Shown here piece after piece: positions 24,008 to 36,200 of a stretch of DNA of 64,000 nucleotides. Location: contig NC_016131.3 of the NCBI RefSeq assembly GCF_000005505.3, forward strand, positions 63,907,355 to 63,971,354, in the 5' to 3' direction. Every line of letters begins with the position of its first letter. Positions within the stretch are counted from its first letter, which is position 1. Under the pieces are notes generated by a model, which saw nothing but the letters and a program-made list of their open reading frames with translations, had not been told where the DNA came from and did not search any database. The position numbers and the translations under genes were made by a program. This DNA is from Brachypodium distachyon (taxonomy: Eukaryota > Streptophyta > Magnoliopsida > Poales > Poaceae).

Positions 24008-26380
24008 TCAGAACAAACTGAACCCCTCTGATTCCTCCTGGTTCTCTTCTGGCATTTCACCATACGTTGGTTCCTCTGTTTCGGTACTTCTATAGTTATC
24101 TGCATATTCTGAATCTTCTCCTGAAGAATAAGATGATCGATACTGCTCTGGTCGAACAAACTGAAGCATATAGTTCAAGCCATTGACAACATCGTATATC
24201 ATAAGTCCTATTCTTCCCCCAACCCAACTGCCTAGCTGGCTTCCAGCAAGATAACCAAGCTTTCCCAACCTCTCCTCGCCGTGGAAACCGCCCACATAGG
24301 TTCCAAATAAGGTGCCGGTGCCCCGGAGAAAACCTTCAGTCATGCTTCCACCAAAGTACATTGCTTCAAAGAAGTCCCAACCAGAGGAAATTATTGGCCC
24401 TAATATCCTCTTGGCTTGACGAGCGGCCACTTTCATCGCTTTTGCACCAACCTTCTGAGCTTGCTTGGCTGCCTCAGCAGGACTGAGGCCTTCTGTCACA
24501 GCATCAGCCAATGCTTTCTCAATGGCTCGCTGCCGCACCATTTCCATGTGTGCACTTCGGAGGTTGTTGACATACAGCTTCACCCCCTCCTTCCCTGCGC
24601 ACGCAAGACTACCCGAGCCCATATCAAAACAGTTCATGAATGTGAACTGCCCACTCTTCGATGCAGCCTCCTTTCCAACAAGCTCCCTGAACTTCTCAGC
24701 TGTAAATTAGAAATTTGGGTTAGGATTTTTACAAAGAGGCAAGCTTTACTTCGCCGAAATGACATAGGCAGACAAATATCTAGGAGGAAATTTGGATGTC
24801 AAGAATACTAAAGCACTAATAGCTTACCATGTTAAGCTATTAATGTCTTAGTCTTCTTACAGTGTGGCTAATTGCTATGACATCATGGAGTCCTGGCTTG
24901 CAAAAATCTCAACTTCGCAATTCAGTAAGAGTTGTTTCTAAGAACCAATTTGAGACTCACGGATCCACTAATTAGTGCATGGAGCAAAATTGAGCAAAGA
25001 AAAACATGTGGTAAATTGTGCATGTGCATACTCAATGGTACATGTAGGGGGTGTTCAAAAATGGGTTCGTTTTCAACCCATGAAACCAGCATATACACGT
25101 ATTTGTACGTCAGGACAAACCAACCGTCAAACATTAGCTGAAGTCACATGCGTAGAACGAAATTGAACTAGCATCTTCCAGCCGGTTTTGGCTGGGTTGA
25201 AACGAACCTGTTTTTGAACACCTCTAGGTACAGGATAGACAGTGGCGGAGCCAGAAACTGAAGAAGGATGGTGCTAATATAGATCTAATGGTGCTATATT
25301 ATGGGTATTTCATAATTATAAGCTAGATAGCTAATAGAATCTCTTGTAAACATCCCCTGCTGGAATGGTGCTACAGCACAGGTAGCACCACCCCTAGATC
25401 CGCCCCTGAGGATAGAACTACAAACTAACCACACATCAGGGGTCACAGATTCATGCTCAGTTTGGCATTGCTGAACTGTGCTGAGTTGAACTTATTTTAT
25501 AATTTGGTGTGGAAAATACACATGAAATTAGAGAAAAGTTGGTTAGCCAAACACGAAAATAATAAAAAGCGGATGAAAAAAATAACGGAATTATGATAAT
25601 CTACCGCAATGCCAAACGGAGCCTCAGTTGAAATATAAATATATAATTGACAACACATTCTACTCCAAGTTCCTCATCATAACAGCAGCGTGTTACACTA
25701 CCTTCAGAACTGAGACAAACAGCATGTTTGCGTTACCTGGTTCATATATAATGGGCGTTTAACCCATGCTAGACAATGTTCGCTTGTTCCTGTTCAGCAC
25801 CATAATCTGTATAATAAGCGTAGCTAATTAACAACGAACTAATCCCTAACAAGTTAGTACTGAATTCGCACCAAATTTGTGGCTTCACGACCTAAGCCAT
25901 TCTTTCCTTGTGTACACTTCAAATTCCACTACCCAAATCAACCCAAACCTAGGGAAGGAAATGCTCAATTAAACCCAAAACCGGTCAAATTTCAGTAAAA
26001 GAGCCGTTTCCTTTGCTCTTTGTGGCAATTACTAATTGTCCAGAAGCCCAATATCACAGGCATCGTCACTCCAAACCAACCAAACCTGCATCCAGTTTTC
26101 GATAGGAAATAACCGCCAGTCCGGCACCCCCCAAAATCACCGAATCACGGATCAAAAGGTGCCAAAAGTTACACGGGAAAACGCACGGAAAGATTTGTCG
26201 CTCTTTGCAGAACAGATTAGCCGCGAGTCTTCTCTTCATGAACTGTTAACCTAGAAAACTACACATAAAAAGAGGCAAATTAAAGATTCAGCGACAGGGA
26301 AGCATACCGGTCATGCTGAGGGCGAGGACGCCCGTGATGAAGAGCAGCAGCTGGACGCGCCGCTTCTGGATGTCCAGCAT
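24008..26380 (-). CDS. Conserved plant membrane protein of unknown function
   Basis: Two exons, 26380-26308 and 24699-24008, join in phase (ATGACCG/GTATGC donor, TTTACAG/CTGAG acceptor) into about 254 residues. The start chosen is MLDIQKRRVQ; an upstream in-frame ATG at 26572 would add a poorly conserved-looking stretch. Residues about 9-25 are a hydrophobic helix (LLLFITGVLALSMTA), a signal anchor or signal peptide. The middle is an Ala-rich amphipathic region (EGLSPAEAAKQAQKVGAKA), followed by a Gly/aromatic-rich domain (GGSMTEGFLRGTGTLFGTYV) and an acidic Ser/Glu-rich C-terminus. It reads like a conserved single-copy plant gene, but I cannot name a biochemical function. Two hAT-type MITEs are in its intron. 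Confidence 0.85.
25045..25226. mobile_element. hAT-type MITE
   Basis: The ends read TAGGGGGTGTTCAAAAA and, inverted, TTTTTGAACACCTCTA, with about 40 bp of imperfect terminal complementarity. An 8-bp flank GGTACATG (25037-25044) and GGTACAGG (25227-25234) matches at 7 of 8 positions, which fits hAT target duplication. It lies in the intron of the gene at 24008-26380. Confidence 0.8.
25240..25408. mobile_element. hAT-type MITE
   Basis: The ends read CAGTGGCGGAGCC and, inverted, GATCCGCCCCTG. A perfect 8-bp duplication AGGATAGA lies at 25232-25239 and 25409-25416. It starts only 13 bp after the end of the preceding hAT-type MITE, in the same intron. Confidence 0.9.
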
Positions 26381-27633
26381 CTTCGCCGGCTTGCACCTGG
26401 CTTGGACGCTGCAGGGAGGAAGGATCTCTCGTCTGAGAAGGAGGAGGAAGAGGGGAAGGAAAGAATAGCTCGAGAAAAAGAAGGCTGCAGCGTTCGCTTC
26501 GCTGTTGCCACGTGTTAGAAACGTAAGAGAGTCAGAGAAGATGCGCGTTACCACGCGTGGGCCTAATTCCATGGAGCCAATCGTAGATTCGTAGGAGGAA
26601 ATTCCTTCGATGGTGGAGAGGCAGGGCCGAGATGATTAATGATAACCTTTAAAAAAATATGCAGCTTTGAAAAAAAAAATACTCACTCCGTTCATAAATA
26701 CTTGTGGTTGTTTTATTGCAATTTTAATGCAAGTTTGTATTAAAACATCGACAAATATTTAGTAACGGAGGAAGTAGGATGCAGTATTATCATACTCCGT
26801 ATGATAGTTTCATCTTCAGCAGAGATTGGTATAGAAACCTTAGGAGAATCCTAAATCCAAACATAAACCAAATCTCCGAATAACTATGGCTCTAGCAAGT
26901 TTATGGACCGCCGATCTACGAGTTCAGAGAGCGAAGGTGCTCATGCTTTCGACATTACACTAATATGCTAATATGCAGTGCGAAAACCATGCATAAGTTT
27001 GATGCCATCGGGTTCTACATAGATACATCTACGGCCAATTTGGATTGCCTACATGACGCCATCTTGCATTGCCTTTGTTTCCGCTGCCTGAGCACCAAAA
27101 AGGTTCACGATAATTTATCTTGGCCATCTCGGATCAAACACCTAGCCACCGTCCCTACATTCTTGTCGAGTGTTGCATCATTGTTGACCTTCACATAAAT
27201 GGAGGTTTTACCCATCCAACTCAATGCAATGGAGCAGACAGGAACATTCACATTTTAGCCTTTTAAAATAAAGATTACATTTACCGAAAGGTGAAGTCGA
27301 TATTTTGCTACTTCCTCCGTCACATTAGTAGACTTATGTCATTGGATTTTGACCAATCCTTTGACCAAAAGTTACTTCATAACATATAATTTATGTTATC
27401 TAACTCATAGACAGAAGCAAGAACTTTTGTACATGATAATAATGTAAGTAAAATAATTACTGGGTTTGATCAAAACAAATAAAATAAGTTTGGAGCAGTA
27501 GTTTGCTTTTTAAAAAGGACCGAACTTGATAGGCTGAAATTTCGAGGGATCTAGCTGCAATTCTCTAGCATCATAGCCTGAGCTTGTGGGAGCGCCGCTG
27601 GGGAGCGGTAATCACAAAATCATACCGGCGCCG
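26381..27633. other. Divergent intergenic region
   Basis: This is the shared upstream region of the minus-strand membrane-protein gene and the plus-strand TENA-E gene. It holds a Stowaway-like MITE at 26682-26774 and a degenerate one at about 27311-27500. No gene is supported. Confidence 0.6.
26682..26774. mobile_element. Stowaway-like MITE
   Basis: Left end CTCACTCCGTTCATAAATA and right end AGTAACGGAGGAAG, with TA at 26680-26681 and 26775-26776. It is more diverged than the other copies. Confidence 0.65.
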
Positions 27634-30155
27634 ATGGACGGCGGTGGGGTCGCGCCGACCACGACGGCGTCCTGGCTGGCGAGGCACCGCGAGATGTACA
27701 AGCGGGCTACGCGGCACCCGTTCACCGTCTCTATCCGCGACGGCACCGTCGATCTGGCCGCCTTCAAACGCTGGCTCGTCAGTTCCTTCTCTCCTCTCAC
27801 CCCCAGTTTCCCCCCAGTCTCTTAGGCTTACTCTTGATAGTTGATACACGATGATTACAAGGCTAGGGCGGTTGCTTTTTTACGCGCCGCAGTACTAACC
27901 TTTACGGTACATAATCTGTGTGGATTCTTACCATCGTAGTTGACTATGGGTGGATCTTGATTTGGAGCGTGCGACTTTGCACATCGAGTATTCGAGTTAC
28001 TAGATGAACTAGAGGTTCTTTTATGTATTGCAAAGAACAAAAAGACAAGTACAGAAAGGACTTCATAAGGCTCTGTTTACTTGGCTGCTCAAATTAGCAT
28101 GTGTGTAGTATTTGCAGTGGTTTGGTTGATTTGGGGTGATTTGGGTGGTTGCTGCTTCAACTCTAATGTGGGAAGAGTCGGCAATTCGAAATGGAAACTG
28201 AAAGCGTGCAGGGATAAATCTTAGGGTCAATTGGATCTATGCCACTATAATTTCCAACGGTTGGAGATATGCCATTACAAAAACTTGAGTTGGAGAAATG
28301 CCACTCTAACTTTTTATACCTCTATTCATGTCATTTTCTCCAATACCAGCACGTATACTGTCTAAATACGTATAGACATAGCTCCATACGAACAATTTTT
28401 TTCCCATCACAAGTCAAACAGTTTTATTTCTCTTATTCCCCACGCATTCCTCATATCCCGTCCCCAACGATGGACTCATATTACTTTTTTTATTTTCTGT
28501 AATTTTTGTAGATTTTTCTGAGAAGATTAAACTTTGTGCCAAATTTGATTTTTTTTTAACCTTTATGGCGCCTGGAAGACTCGAATGTACTGAACATTGT
28601 AAATAGGGGTATTATGGTAAATACTGTTGTACACGCTGAAATACATGTATTTTATTAACACTTATTGGTCTTAAGTGGACATAATGGCATTAATAAAGGT
28701 ATAAAAAAGTTAGAGTGGCATTTTTCCAAGTCAAGTTTTTGTAATGGCATATCTCCAACCGGTGAAATAGAGAGTGGCATAGATCCAATTAACCCTAAAT
28801 CTTATTGTACCGGGGTTCCTGTTTTGGCTTTCTTAAAGCCAGGTAATTGAAATGTTACATCTCGTCTAAAAATGGAAATAGTCGCTCAGTTATTCATTTG
28901 GATACGTGGGGGAATTTTAGACGTTTCTGCAGGTACAAGCACAGTTAATGTTGTCAAATTCAGTGTTCTGATTCTGTGAGGTAGACACCTCCGAGAGCAT
29001 GGCTATGACTAAAGTCTGGTTCGCTCTCTTGATGCAAAAGAGATATAAACTGTTTCTGAAAAGAAACTCCCCATGAGCACATATTCTTATATATGACAAT
29101 AGGATACGTAACAAAATTATGTGTACTGTCTGCAAAATGTGATGCTTATTGTTACCCGTAGTATCTTGTTCGTGTATAATGCATTCATGTACTTATTTGA
29201 TGCACACAGCCACACAGGAAGTACCTTACCTTCGAGTATTTACAAAATGTAAAAAGGAAACTATGTTGCATTGTAGTATCTATTTTTGGGAGAAAGCTTA
29301 ACTGGCAATAACAGGGTCTTCCTCTCCATTGATTATTAGTACTCTGGACTTGATAATTACAAGTTTGGTTCAGACCTCATATAACACACTAATGTAGCTT
29401 ATTGGTTATTTTCTAATGATCGGTTTTGCATTGGTTATCTTTACTCTTGGTTTTAATGCTCATGGAGGGGAAAAATGAAAATAACCCTGTTTATGTTTTC
29501 AGGGTCAGGACTACATGTTTGTGCAGGAATTTGTTGCATTTTTAGCTAGTGTGCTGCTCAAGTGTTGCAAACAATCAGAGAGCTCAGACATGGAAATAAT
29601 CCTAGGTGGCTTAGCTTCTCTTAGTGATGAGCTCTCTTGGTTCAAGAAGGAGGCTGCTAAATGGAGTGTTGATCTAGCCGGTGTTTCTCCTCTCAGTTCC
29701 AATATGGAGTACCGCAGGTTGATCCGTATCAAATATGCACACAATTCTACATCCTTGGGTACCTAAAGGATTTTAACGGTATCATTCATGTTGCCAGGTT
29801 TCTCCAAAGCTTTGGTGAGCCAGAAATCAGCTACACTGTTGCAATAACTACCTTTTGGATAATTGAAACCGTGTACCAGGATAGCTTCGCTTTCTGCATA
29901 GAAGAAGGAAACAAGACGCCCCCTGAGCTCCTGGGGACCTGCCAGAGATGGGGCAGCCCTGAGTTCAAGCAGTACTGCCAGGCTCTGCAGCAAATCACTG
30001 ATCGCTGCTTGGCGAACGCACCATCCGATGCTGTCAAGAGTGCTGAAGAGGCCTTCCTTCGAGTACTGGACCTTGAGGTTGGTTTCTGGGACATGAGCAG
30101 TCCTGAACGGCAGCAAAATCCCCAAAAGCCGAGCACCGTGCAGTTACTGGAGTAG
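27634..30155 (+). CDS. TENA_E: TENA-E type aminopyrimidine hydrolase (thiamine salvage)
   Basis: Three exons, 27634-27777, 29503-29717 and 29798-30155, join in phase (TGGCTC/GTCAGT, TTTTCAG/GGTCAG, CGCAG/GTTGAT, GCCAG/GTTTCT) into about 238 residues, the usual family length. The ATG used ([20 protein letters not shown]) is the first in frame. TENA/THI-4 landmarks are [21 protein letters not shown], the exon-crossing QDYMFVQEF, the DELSWF segment and the C-terminal [18 protein letters not shown] region and VGFWDMS. In plants this TENA-E branch is known to hydrolyse formylamino- and amino-HMP breakdown products so that the pyrimidine of damaged thiamine is reused. No transit peptide is obvious. 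Intron 1 (about 1.7 kb) contains a Mutator-type MITE. The frame is intact. Confidence 0.92.
28224..28795. mobile_element. Mutator-type (MULE) MITE in TENA-E intron 1
   Basis: A 572-bp element with long terminal inverted repeats of about 95 bp (28224-28320 and 28699-28795), starting GGGTCAATTGGATCTATGCC. A perfect 9-bp duplication TAAATCTTA flanks it (28215-28223 and 28796-28804), diagnostic of Mutator-like transposition. The interior is AT-rich with no recognisable transposase. It is placed far from both splice sites. Confidence 0.92.
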
Positions 30156-30955
30156 GTCATATCGTCGGTTCATACAGAAACCTGCATTGTACTGTATTTT
30201 CCCCTGTATCTTGGCTTCTCACTTCTCAGGGCTGCTGAGTGAGGACTTCGATGCATCGTTGTAACTTGTAAGTTCATATGCGAACTGAAATAATTTGTTT
30301 CTGTGAAACACCAGAGCATATAACTACTGAAAGATCATACTGCAATATCGTTTCACATACTCCCTCCGAGCCACAGTAAGTGTCGGAGATTTAGTACGAA
30401 GTTAACAAATTTGTGCTAAATGTCAGACACTTATTATGGTTCGGAGGGAGTACTAATCTTGGACAAACAGTCTTCCTTCCGTCTTTGCATTAAAGCCAAA
30501 CAATCGCAGCTGAATTCAGAACCAAGGTTCAAAAATAGATCAATCAGAGCCAACTTTCGATCTTGGGACATAATCGATCAATCATCATTAACCATAATAT
30601 CAGAGCCAAGTTTGGATCTTGGGACCTGTGGCCTGTGGTTTATGGGCCCACCACACTTCCGCTTCGCCACTCTGATTTTAAAGATTATTAACGGTATCAA
30701 AATTTATTATCAATACAAATGTTAACATCCAAGTGCATGTCTCAAGCATTCAGCATGCTAGCACTCACGCTCATGGGATCACAGCGGCAGCTCCTAAACA
30801 TTTTCTTTTAATAATTCAATAATTCAACAAACTAACAAACCTCGCTTTATTGCAAGCCAAGCCAAATTAAGCAAGAAACCAAACTTACACGCCCAAGATG
30901 CCAATGTGCAGCCAGCCCTGACGGCAATGGCAGGAGCTCACGCGGCTGAACCGGC
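30156..30955. other. Convergent intergenic region
   Basis: 3' flanks of the TENA-E gene (+) and the CP12 gene (-). A short Stowaway-like MITE lies at 30360-30450; the rest shows nothing I can name. Confidence 0.6.
30360..30450. mobile_element. Short Stowaway-like MITE
   Basis: A 91-bp element with ends CTCCCTCCGAGCCACAGTAAG and, inverted, TATGGTTCGGAGGGAG; TA at 30358-30359 and 30451-30452. Arms containing AGTGTCGGAG and CAGACACTTA allow a near-complete hairpin. Confidence 0.85.
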
Positions 30956-31336
30956 TTAGTCCTCGTAGGTGCGGCACTCGTCGGACTCGGGACTTTCCTT
31001 GCAGTACTCCTCGAGCGGGTCGCTGTCCTTCTGGCGGTCGCGCGCGTGGCTGGCCGCCGCGCTGAGCTCCTCCACCTCGTCCCACGCCGCCACGCACTCG
31101 CCGCCCTCGGGGTCCCCCGCGCACGTCTCCTCCGCCTGCTTGATGCTCTCCGTCACCTTCTGCGCCAGCTCCGGCGGCGTCGACGCCGAGCCCGCCACGG
31201 CCACAAGCCGCCGGCCGCCTTGCGCGCGCACCGCCCGTGCCGCGAACGACGCGACGGTCAGGCGAGAGCCCGGGGCCTGGGCCTGCGGGGCGGTTTTGGG
31301 AGACGGGAAGGTGGCCATGGTGATGATGGTGGCCAT
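30956..31336 (-). CDS. CP12: Calvin cycle protein CP12, chloroplastic
   Basis: An intronless gene of 126 residues. CP12 is the small redox-controlled stromal linker that assembles GAPDH and phosphoribulokinase into an inactive complex in the dark. The first ~48 residues are a transit-peptide-like Ser/Thr/Ala/Arg-rich stretch. The mature part has Cys72-x8-Cys81 and Cys112-x8-Cys121 (the two disulfide pairs), the core AAWDEVEELSAAASHARD and the GAPDH-binding tail DECRTYED. I chose the ATG at 31336 because it lies in a CCATGGCC context and about 90 bp below a TATA-like box; an in-frame ATG at 31411 lies too close to that box. Met7 is another possible start. It looks fully functional. Confidence 0.96.
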   Translation of the reverse strand: MATIITMATFPSPKTAPQAQAPGSRLTVASFAARAVRAQGGRRLVAVAGSASTPPELAQKVTESIKQAEETCAGDPEGGECVAAWDEVEELSAAASHARDRQKDSDPLEEYCKESPESDECRTYED

Positions 31337-31427
31337 GGGGTTTCTTCTTGACGGGCGAAGAGTGTTTGCAGAGAGGAGGGAAGGGGAAGGTTTTGGTTGG
31401 GGTCGGGACATTCGGGTAGACTCGCCG

Positions 31428-31467
31428 TTTTATGTGGCTGTTCTGCTCTTATCTCCTGCTAGCCAAT
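31428..31467 (-). promoter_or_regulatory. CP12 promoter elements: TATA-like, I-box, CCAAT-type
   Basis: On the minus strand a TATA-like ACATAAAAC lies at 31427-31435, a GATAAG I-box at 31448-31453 and an ATTGG (inverted CCAAT) at 31463-31467. I-boxes are known light-response elements of photosynthesis genes, which suits CP12. The motifs are seen; their function is inferred. Confidence 0.5.
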
Positions 31468-32111
31468 CGCGTGGTGACATATCAGCCTAGGCAGATTTCC
31501 ATTCTAGAAGGTCTTGTTTTTCTTTTTTTTTCCGGTGACTCTAATCGAAGAGATTAGCCAGAGGTTCATATTAAGTGCTGTGCTGTGGCCATGCTTCGGG
31601 ATGGTTACCTTCTTGAGTTCTTCAGACACCAGCAGCTTTCGAGGAACAGTCTAAATACGTATTCTCTCCGTTTCATAATTCTTGTCGAAATATTACATGT
31701 ATCTAAACGCTTTTTAGAAATAGATATATTTATTTTTTGACAAATTTGAGACAAAAATTATGCAACGGAGTGACTTCGTTCTTACATAAAGAAGAGCATG
31801 ACCAAGTAGTACATGAAACTAGTGCTAGTGCATATGCATTTATCTTGATTTGAACAAGCACACGTATATTTTTTTCGAACAAATATCCATGCATAAGATT
31901 ACTAAAAAGATCCATTCATGACAAGCATCAGAAAAAGAGCTAGTCTGCACTCGAGCTCGATCATCTGATGACCCGGTAGGTTGTAGGAACAAACCAAAAG
32001 GACCATTATTCATCTAGTACTGTTAGTAAAAGCCTACAAGTCTGCTCAGGTTCATGCAGCAGCAGAAGTACAGAAACCCAAAAAGGACATCTTGAAGAAA
32101 TGCGACTGAAG
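31468..32111. other. Intergenic, degenerate Stowaway-like element
   Basis: AT-rich DNA upstream of CP12. A degenerate Stowaway-like segment spans about 31662-31772 (left TTCTCTCCGTTTCATAATT, right ATTATGCAACGGAGTGA). Its inner arms resemble those of the MITE at 403-500. Confidence 0.55.
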
Positions 32112-32890
32112 TTAAAAGCCAACTTCATTGTTTCCGTCAGTGGTGATCAATCCAATAGATTGGGCAATGGCTATCTTCTTTCTGATATACTCATCATAGA
32201 ACTTCGTTTTTCTCAACTTTTTAACCGTCGCCGTGATCAACTCCCGAGCTTTATCCTCTGAAACTTCTTTGGTAATGCCTTTCGTGCAAGAATGAAACTC
32301 CGATTTCATGAAGGAACAATCACCCTCCAGGGCAAATTTCATGCTATCTTGCCGTAACGGAAACTTGTTCAATATATAAACTTCCTCCAAAGCAGCTCTG
32401 AAACTCTTCTCTTGTTGGGTAACCCGCTGCCAAATCTCAAAATAGAGGCCATCAGATCCCTCACACCAAGTAGTTTCATTGCTCATATAATTTAAACACT
32501 CATAAAAGCCAATGTAAGCTAAACTCCCCGTGATCTTGGAAAAGCCAGTGGCGATCTTAGTTGCTTGATAAATTCCTCTGGTGCATATTATGTCTTCAAT
32601 ACGAGATTGAGGCTTCATACACACGCATTTTCCCAACCACTTAAGTTCCCTTAATAATGTTATGAAGTACTCCATGTATTCATGTTGCATCTCATAGCTA
32701 TGAAAATAATTGCGGTACTCATCCCAATCAGCGTACTCACAATCACCATGATTCCGAGGGACAAGACGCTGGTAGTCATTCAGGAGCAAGCATACAGAGA
32801 TCAGAGTGGAAGAACCAGTCTAATATGCCATCTTCCTCAAAGCACGTGAAAAATTGCATCTTCATGAGAAATGCTGTGGTAAATTCCTCC
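32112..32890 (-). pseudogene. 3' part of an uncharacterised gene, cut by a LINE
   Basis: An open frame from about 32819 to the stop at 32112 has no ATG near its beginning. Just upstream, in a neighbouring frame, about 25 codons also read as good protein (LMKMQFFTCFEEDGILDWFF and on), so a 1-bp shift lies near 32783. The sequence is rich in Tyr, Glu and Lys (YADWDEYRNYFHSYEMQHEY, LRELKWLGKCVCM, IARKK-like C-terminus) with no domain I recognise; it resembles a grass-specific hypothetical family. The plausible coding ends at about 32890, exactly where the poly(A) tail of the minus-strand LINE begins. It is probably the tail of a gene whose front half is at 41440-42295. Confidence 0.5.
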
Positions 32891-33224
32891 TTGTTTTTTT
32901 TTGATAAAGAGAGGTTTTCCCTCTCCGATTTCTCATAAAGAAACTAGCTACAGAGTGTTCAGGTTCGTCCACACAAGAGAATAGTAGCAAACTGAAACAA
33001 AAACAGCTAGCTACCAGAGAACTCAACTCTAGATGAAAAACTGACTTGACAACAGCTAGACAGCTACAGTTCAAAGAAAAGAACAGGCGCCCAACCACCA
33101 CCTTCTCTTAAGCACAGCTGTCTTCGCTCAGAATACCATCAGCATCAGTAGTTGAGAAAGCACCATCTTCAAACCCAGCATCCATTTTTGCAGCAACAAA
33201 AGAAACCTGCTAATAGAAGCTTCA

Positions 33225-36200
33225 TCACCAGGCTATGCGTCTCTGAAGTGGATTCCAGCCCCTCGAAGCCTCAAAGATCTCCCTTGCCACTTGTTCAATC
33301 AGCCTTATTCCCCACCTGAGCAGGCTTTGACTTGCTTCCCTTCTCTGCAGAACAGACCAGTTATTAAGCCAGTAACAGAGCAGCTTTACAACCCCAAATG
33401 GAGAAGTTAGCCTGGCATTGTTGAAACAAGCCTTATTACGAATATTCCACAGCGTCCAAAGCAACCCAGCAACTCCAACCATCATCAGCTTCTTGGTCTG
33501 CCCAGAAAAGGAGGGCAGCCAAGAACTCCAGATCTCCTTAACAGTTTTTGGCATTCCAGGTAAACTGAAAGCACACTTTAAAACATTCCACATAAAACGA
33601 GCTAAGGCGCAGTGAAGAAACAAGTGATCAATAGATTCTTCAAGGCCACAAAATTGACATCTAGTATCACCCTTCCAGCCCCTATACTGCAGAACATCTT
33701 TGGTTAATATACTATCATGGGTAATTAACCAAAGAAAAATCTTAATCTTTAGAGGAATCTTAATCCCCCACAAGAACTTTTGTGTATAAACAACTGTAGA
33801 CCACATCAAGTGTGTCTATAAAAGGAACTAACAGTGAATTTTCCATTCTGATTTAAAGTCCACCAAAATTTATCCTCACCAGAAGTGAGTTTCACTTTTT
33901 GACACATTTGCAAAATCTTGTGCCAATCTACAAAAAAACTCACCCCAGAGAGTTCTACGAAAACACACCCCAGTCCCCATATTGGAAACCACCGCAGCCA
34001 CTGAGATCTGTTTACTAAAGCAAATTTCATATAAAACTGGAAATTGAATCATTAGAGGTTTTGAACCAATCCACAGTCTTGCCAAAAACGAATATTCTGA
34101 CCATTACCCACCAGAAATTTGCACAAACCAAAGAACTTGTCCTTTAAATGAGTATTCCAGACCAGAACATGGAATCACCAGCCCTATGCTTTATTCCCCC
34201 CAGGCACTTTCCTTTGATATATCTGTTATGCAAAAGTTTCTGCCAAAGCCCAGAACTATCAAAGAGTTTCCATATCCATTTTCCCAACAAAGCTTTGTTC
34301 ATAACATCTAGATTTAGAATCCCCATGCTCCCCAATTCTTTTAGTTGGCAAACTTTATCCCAGGCCACTAAATGATATTTCTTGATCCCCTCCCCTTCCT
34401 GCCATAGCATTCTTGCTCTAAAGAAGTCCAGTCTCTTCCTTACCCCAACAGGTAACTCATAAAAGGACATCATGTACAGGGGTATACTGCTAAGGCTGGA
34501 ATTAATAAGGATGTCCCCCCCCCCCCCCCCAGTGGAAAGAATCCTCCCCTGCCAACATCCCAGCCTAGCCTCCATCTTATTCTCAACATTTTTCCAATGC
34601 TTATTTCTAATTCTAACAGCATCCACTGGTATCCCCAAGTAAGTGAGTGGAAGCTCACCCCTCTTACAAGTGAAAATGGAACTATAAATGTGTTCTTTAT
34701 TCACAGCATCACCAAAGCAATATAAATCACTTTTGTGAAGAAAAAAAATTAATCCTGACATTTGCTCAAAAGCACATAGCACAATTTGAGATTTCTAGCA
34801 CTAGCTACATCATCCTGAATCACGAAAATGGTATCATCTGCATACTGCAGAATGTTAACCCCCCCACCCCCCATCAACTAGTTCAGAAATAATCCCTTTA
34901 ATTAGCCCAGTTCTATTAGCATTTTCTAATAAAACTGGTAAGGCATCAGCAGCCAGATAAAAAAAAGGAGTGGTGACATAGGATCGGCCAGTGTATGTAG
35001 GAAAGTATGGACCAAAGTAGTCATTCACCTGCCTCCTCTCATAATTCCCATCATCCAGTCACACCAAAGATCAAGAAAACCTTTAGCTTTGAGCATTTGA
35101 TATACGAAAGGCCATTTTATTTTATCATAAGCTTTTTCGAAATCAACTTTAAATAAAATGGCAGATTGTTTATTAGAGTGAATGAAGTTTAATGCTTCAT
35201 GTAGCACCATAACTCCTTCCATAATATACCTTCCCTTAAGAAAAGCAGTTTGTTTATTTGAGATCACCTCCCTAACACAGGAAGACAACCTATTCATCAA
35301 TACTTTGGTAATTATCTTAAAGCTGACATTCAACAAACATATTGGTCTAAATTTTTGAATCTGTTTGGCATCCTTGCACTTTGGAATCAATGTAATAATT
35401 CCATAGTTTAACCTCTCAATATTAAGTCCCCCCCCCCCGATAAAACTCTATTAATAAAGAAAAAAGATCATGCTTAACAATGTCCCAATAAACCTGATAA
35501 AATTCAGCTGGTATTCCACCAGGTCCAGGGGACTTTTTTTTTCCATGTTAAAGATAGCTAACTTTAGTTCATCCATAGTAAAAGGAGCCACTAAACCAGA
35601 AATATGGGGTTCACCAATTTGTTTAATATTATGACATTCTAGGCAAATCCCAGCAGTGCTTGAATGTCCAAAGAGTTTTTTTATAAAAATCAGTGACATA
35701 AGACATCAACTGATCTCCCCCCTCAATAACCCCCTCATCTTGTTCTAAAGATAAGATTGTGTTCTTTCTCCTTCTCGCATTGGCCTTAGCATGAAAATAT
35801 TTTGTATTGTTATCTCCTTCCAAAACCTCTTTCTCTTTAGATCTTTGTTGCCACTTTAGCTCCTCCTGCCTTAACAATCTATTGCATTGTAGTTCTAGAT
35901 CTTTCTTCAACTCCAATAGAGCTGAAGTACGACATGTAGATTCAGCCAGAATATCAAGATCAGTCACCTGAATTGATATTTCCTTCTTCAACTTCTTATA
36001 CAAAGCATCCACATTCCTATTCCATCCCTTTAGTTTTTTCCTAATATTTCTCAAAATCCACTGCCACCTATCAATAGAAATTAAATGATTTGGAGCAGAA
36101 GCCCAAACTTCAGCAATGATTTCTCTCACCCCCTCTCTTTCAAACCAACTAGATTCAAAACGAAACACAGGGTCTTTCCTAAGCTGCACCCCAGAATCCA

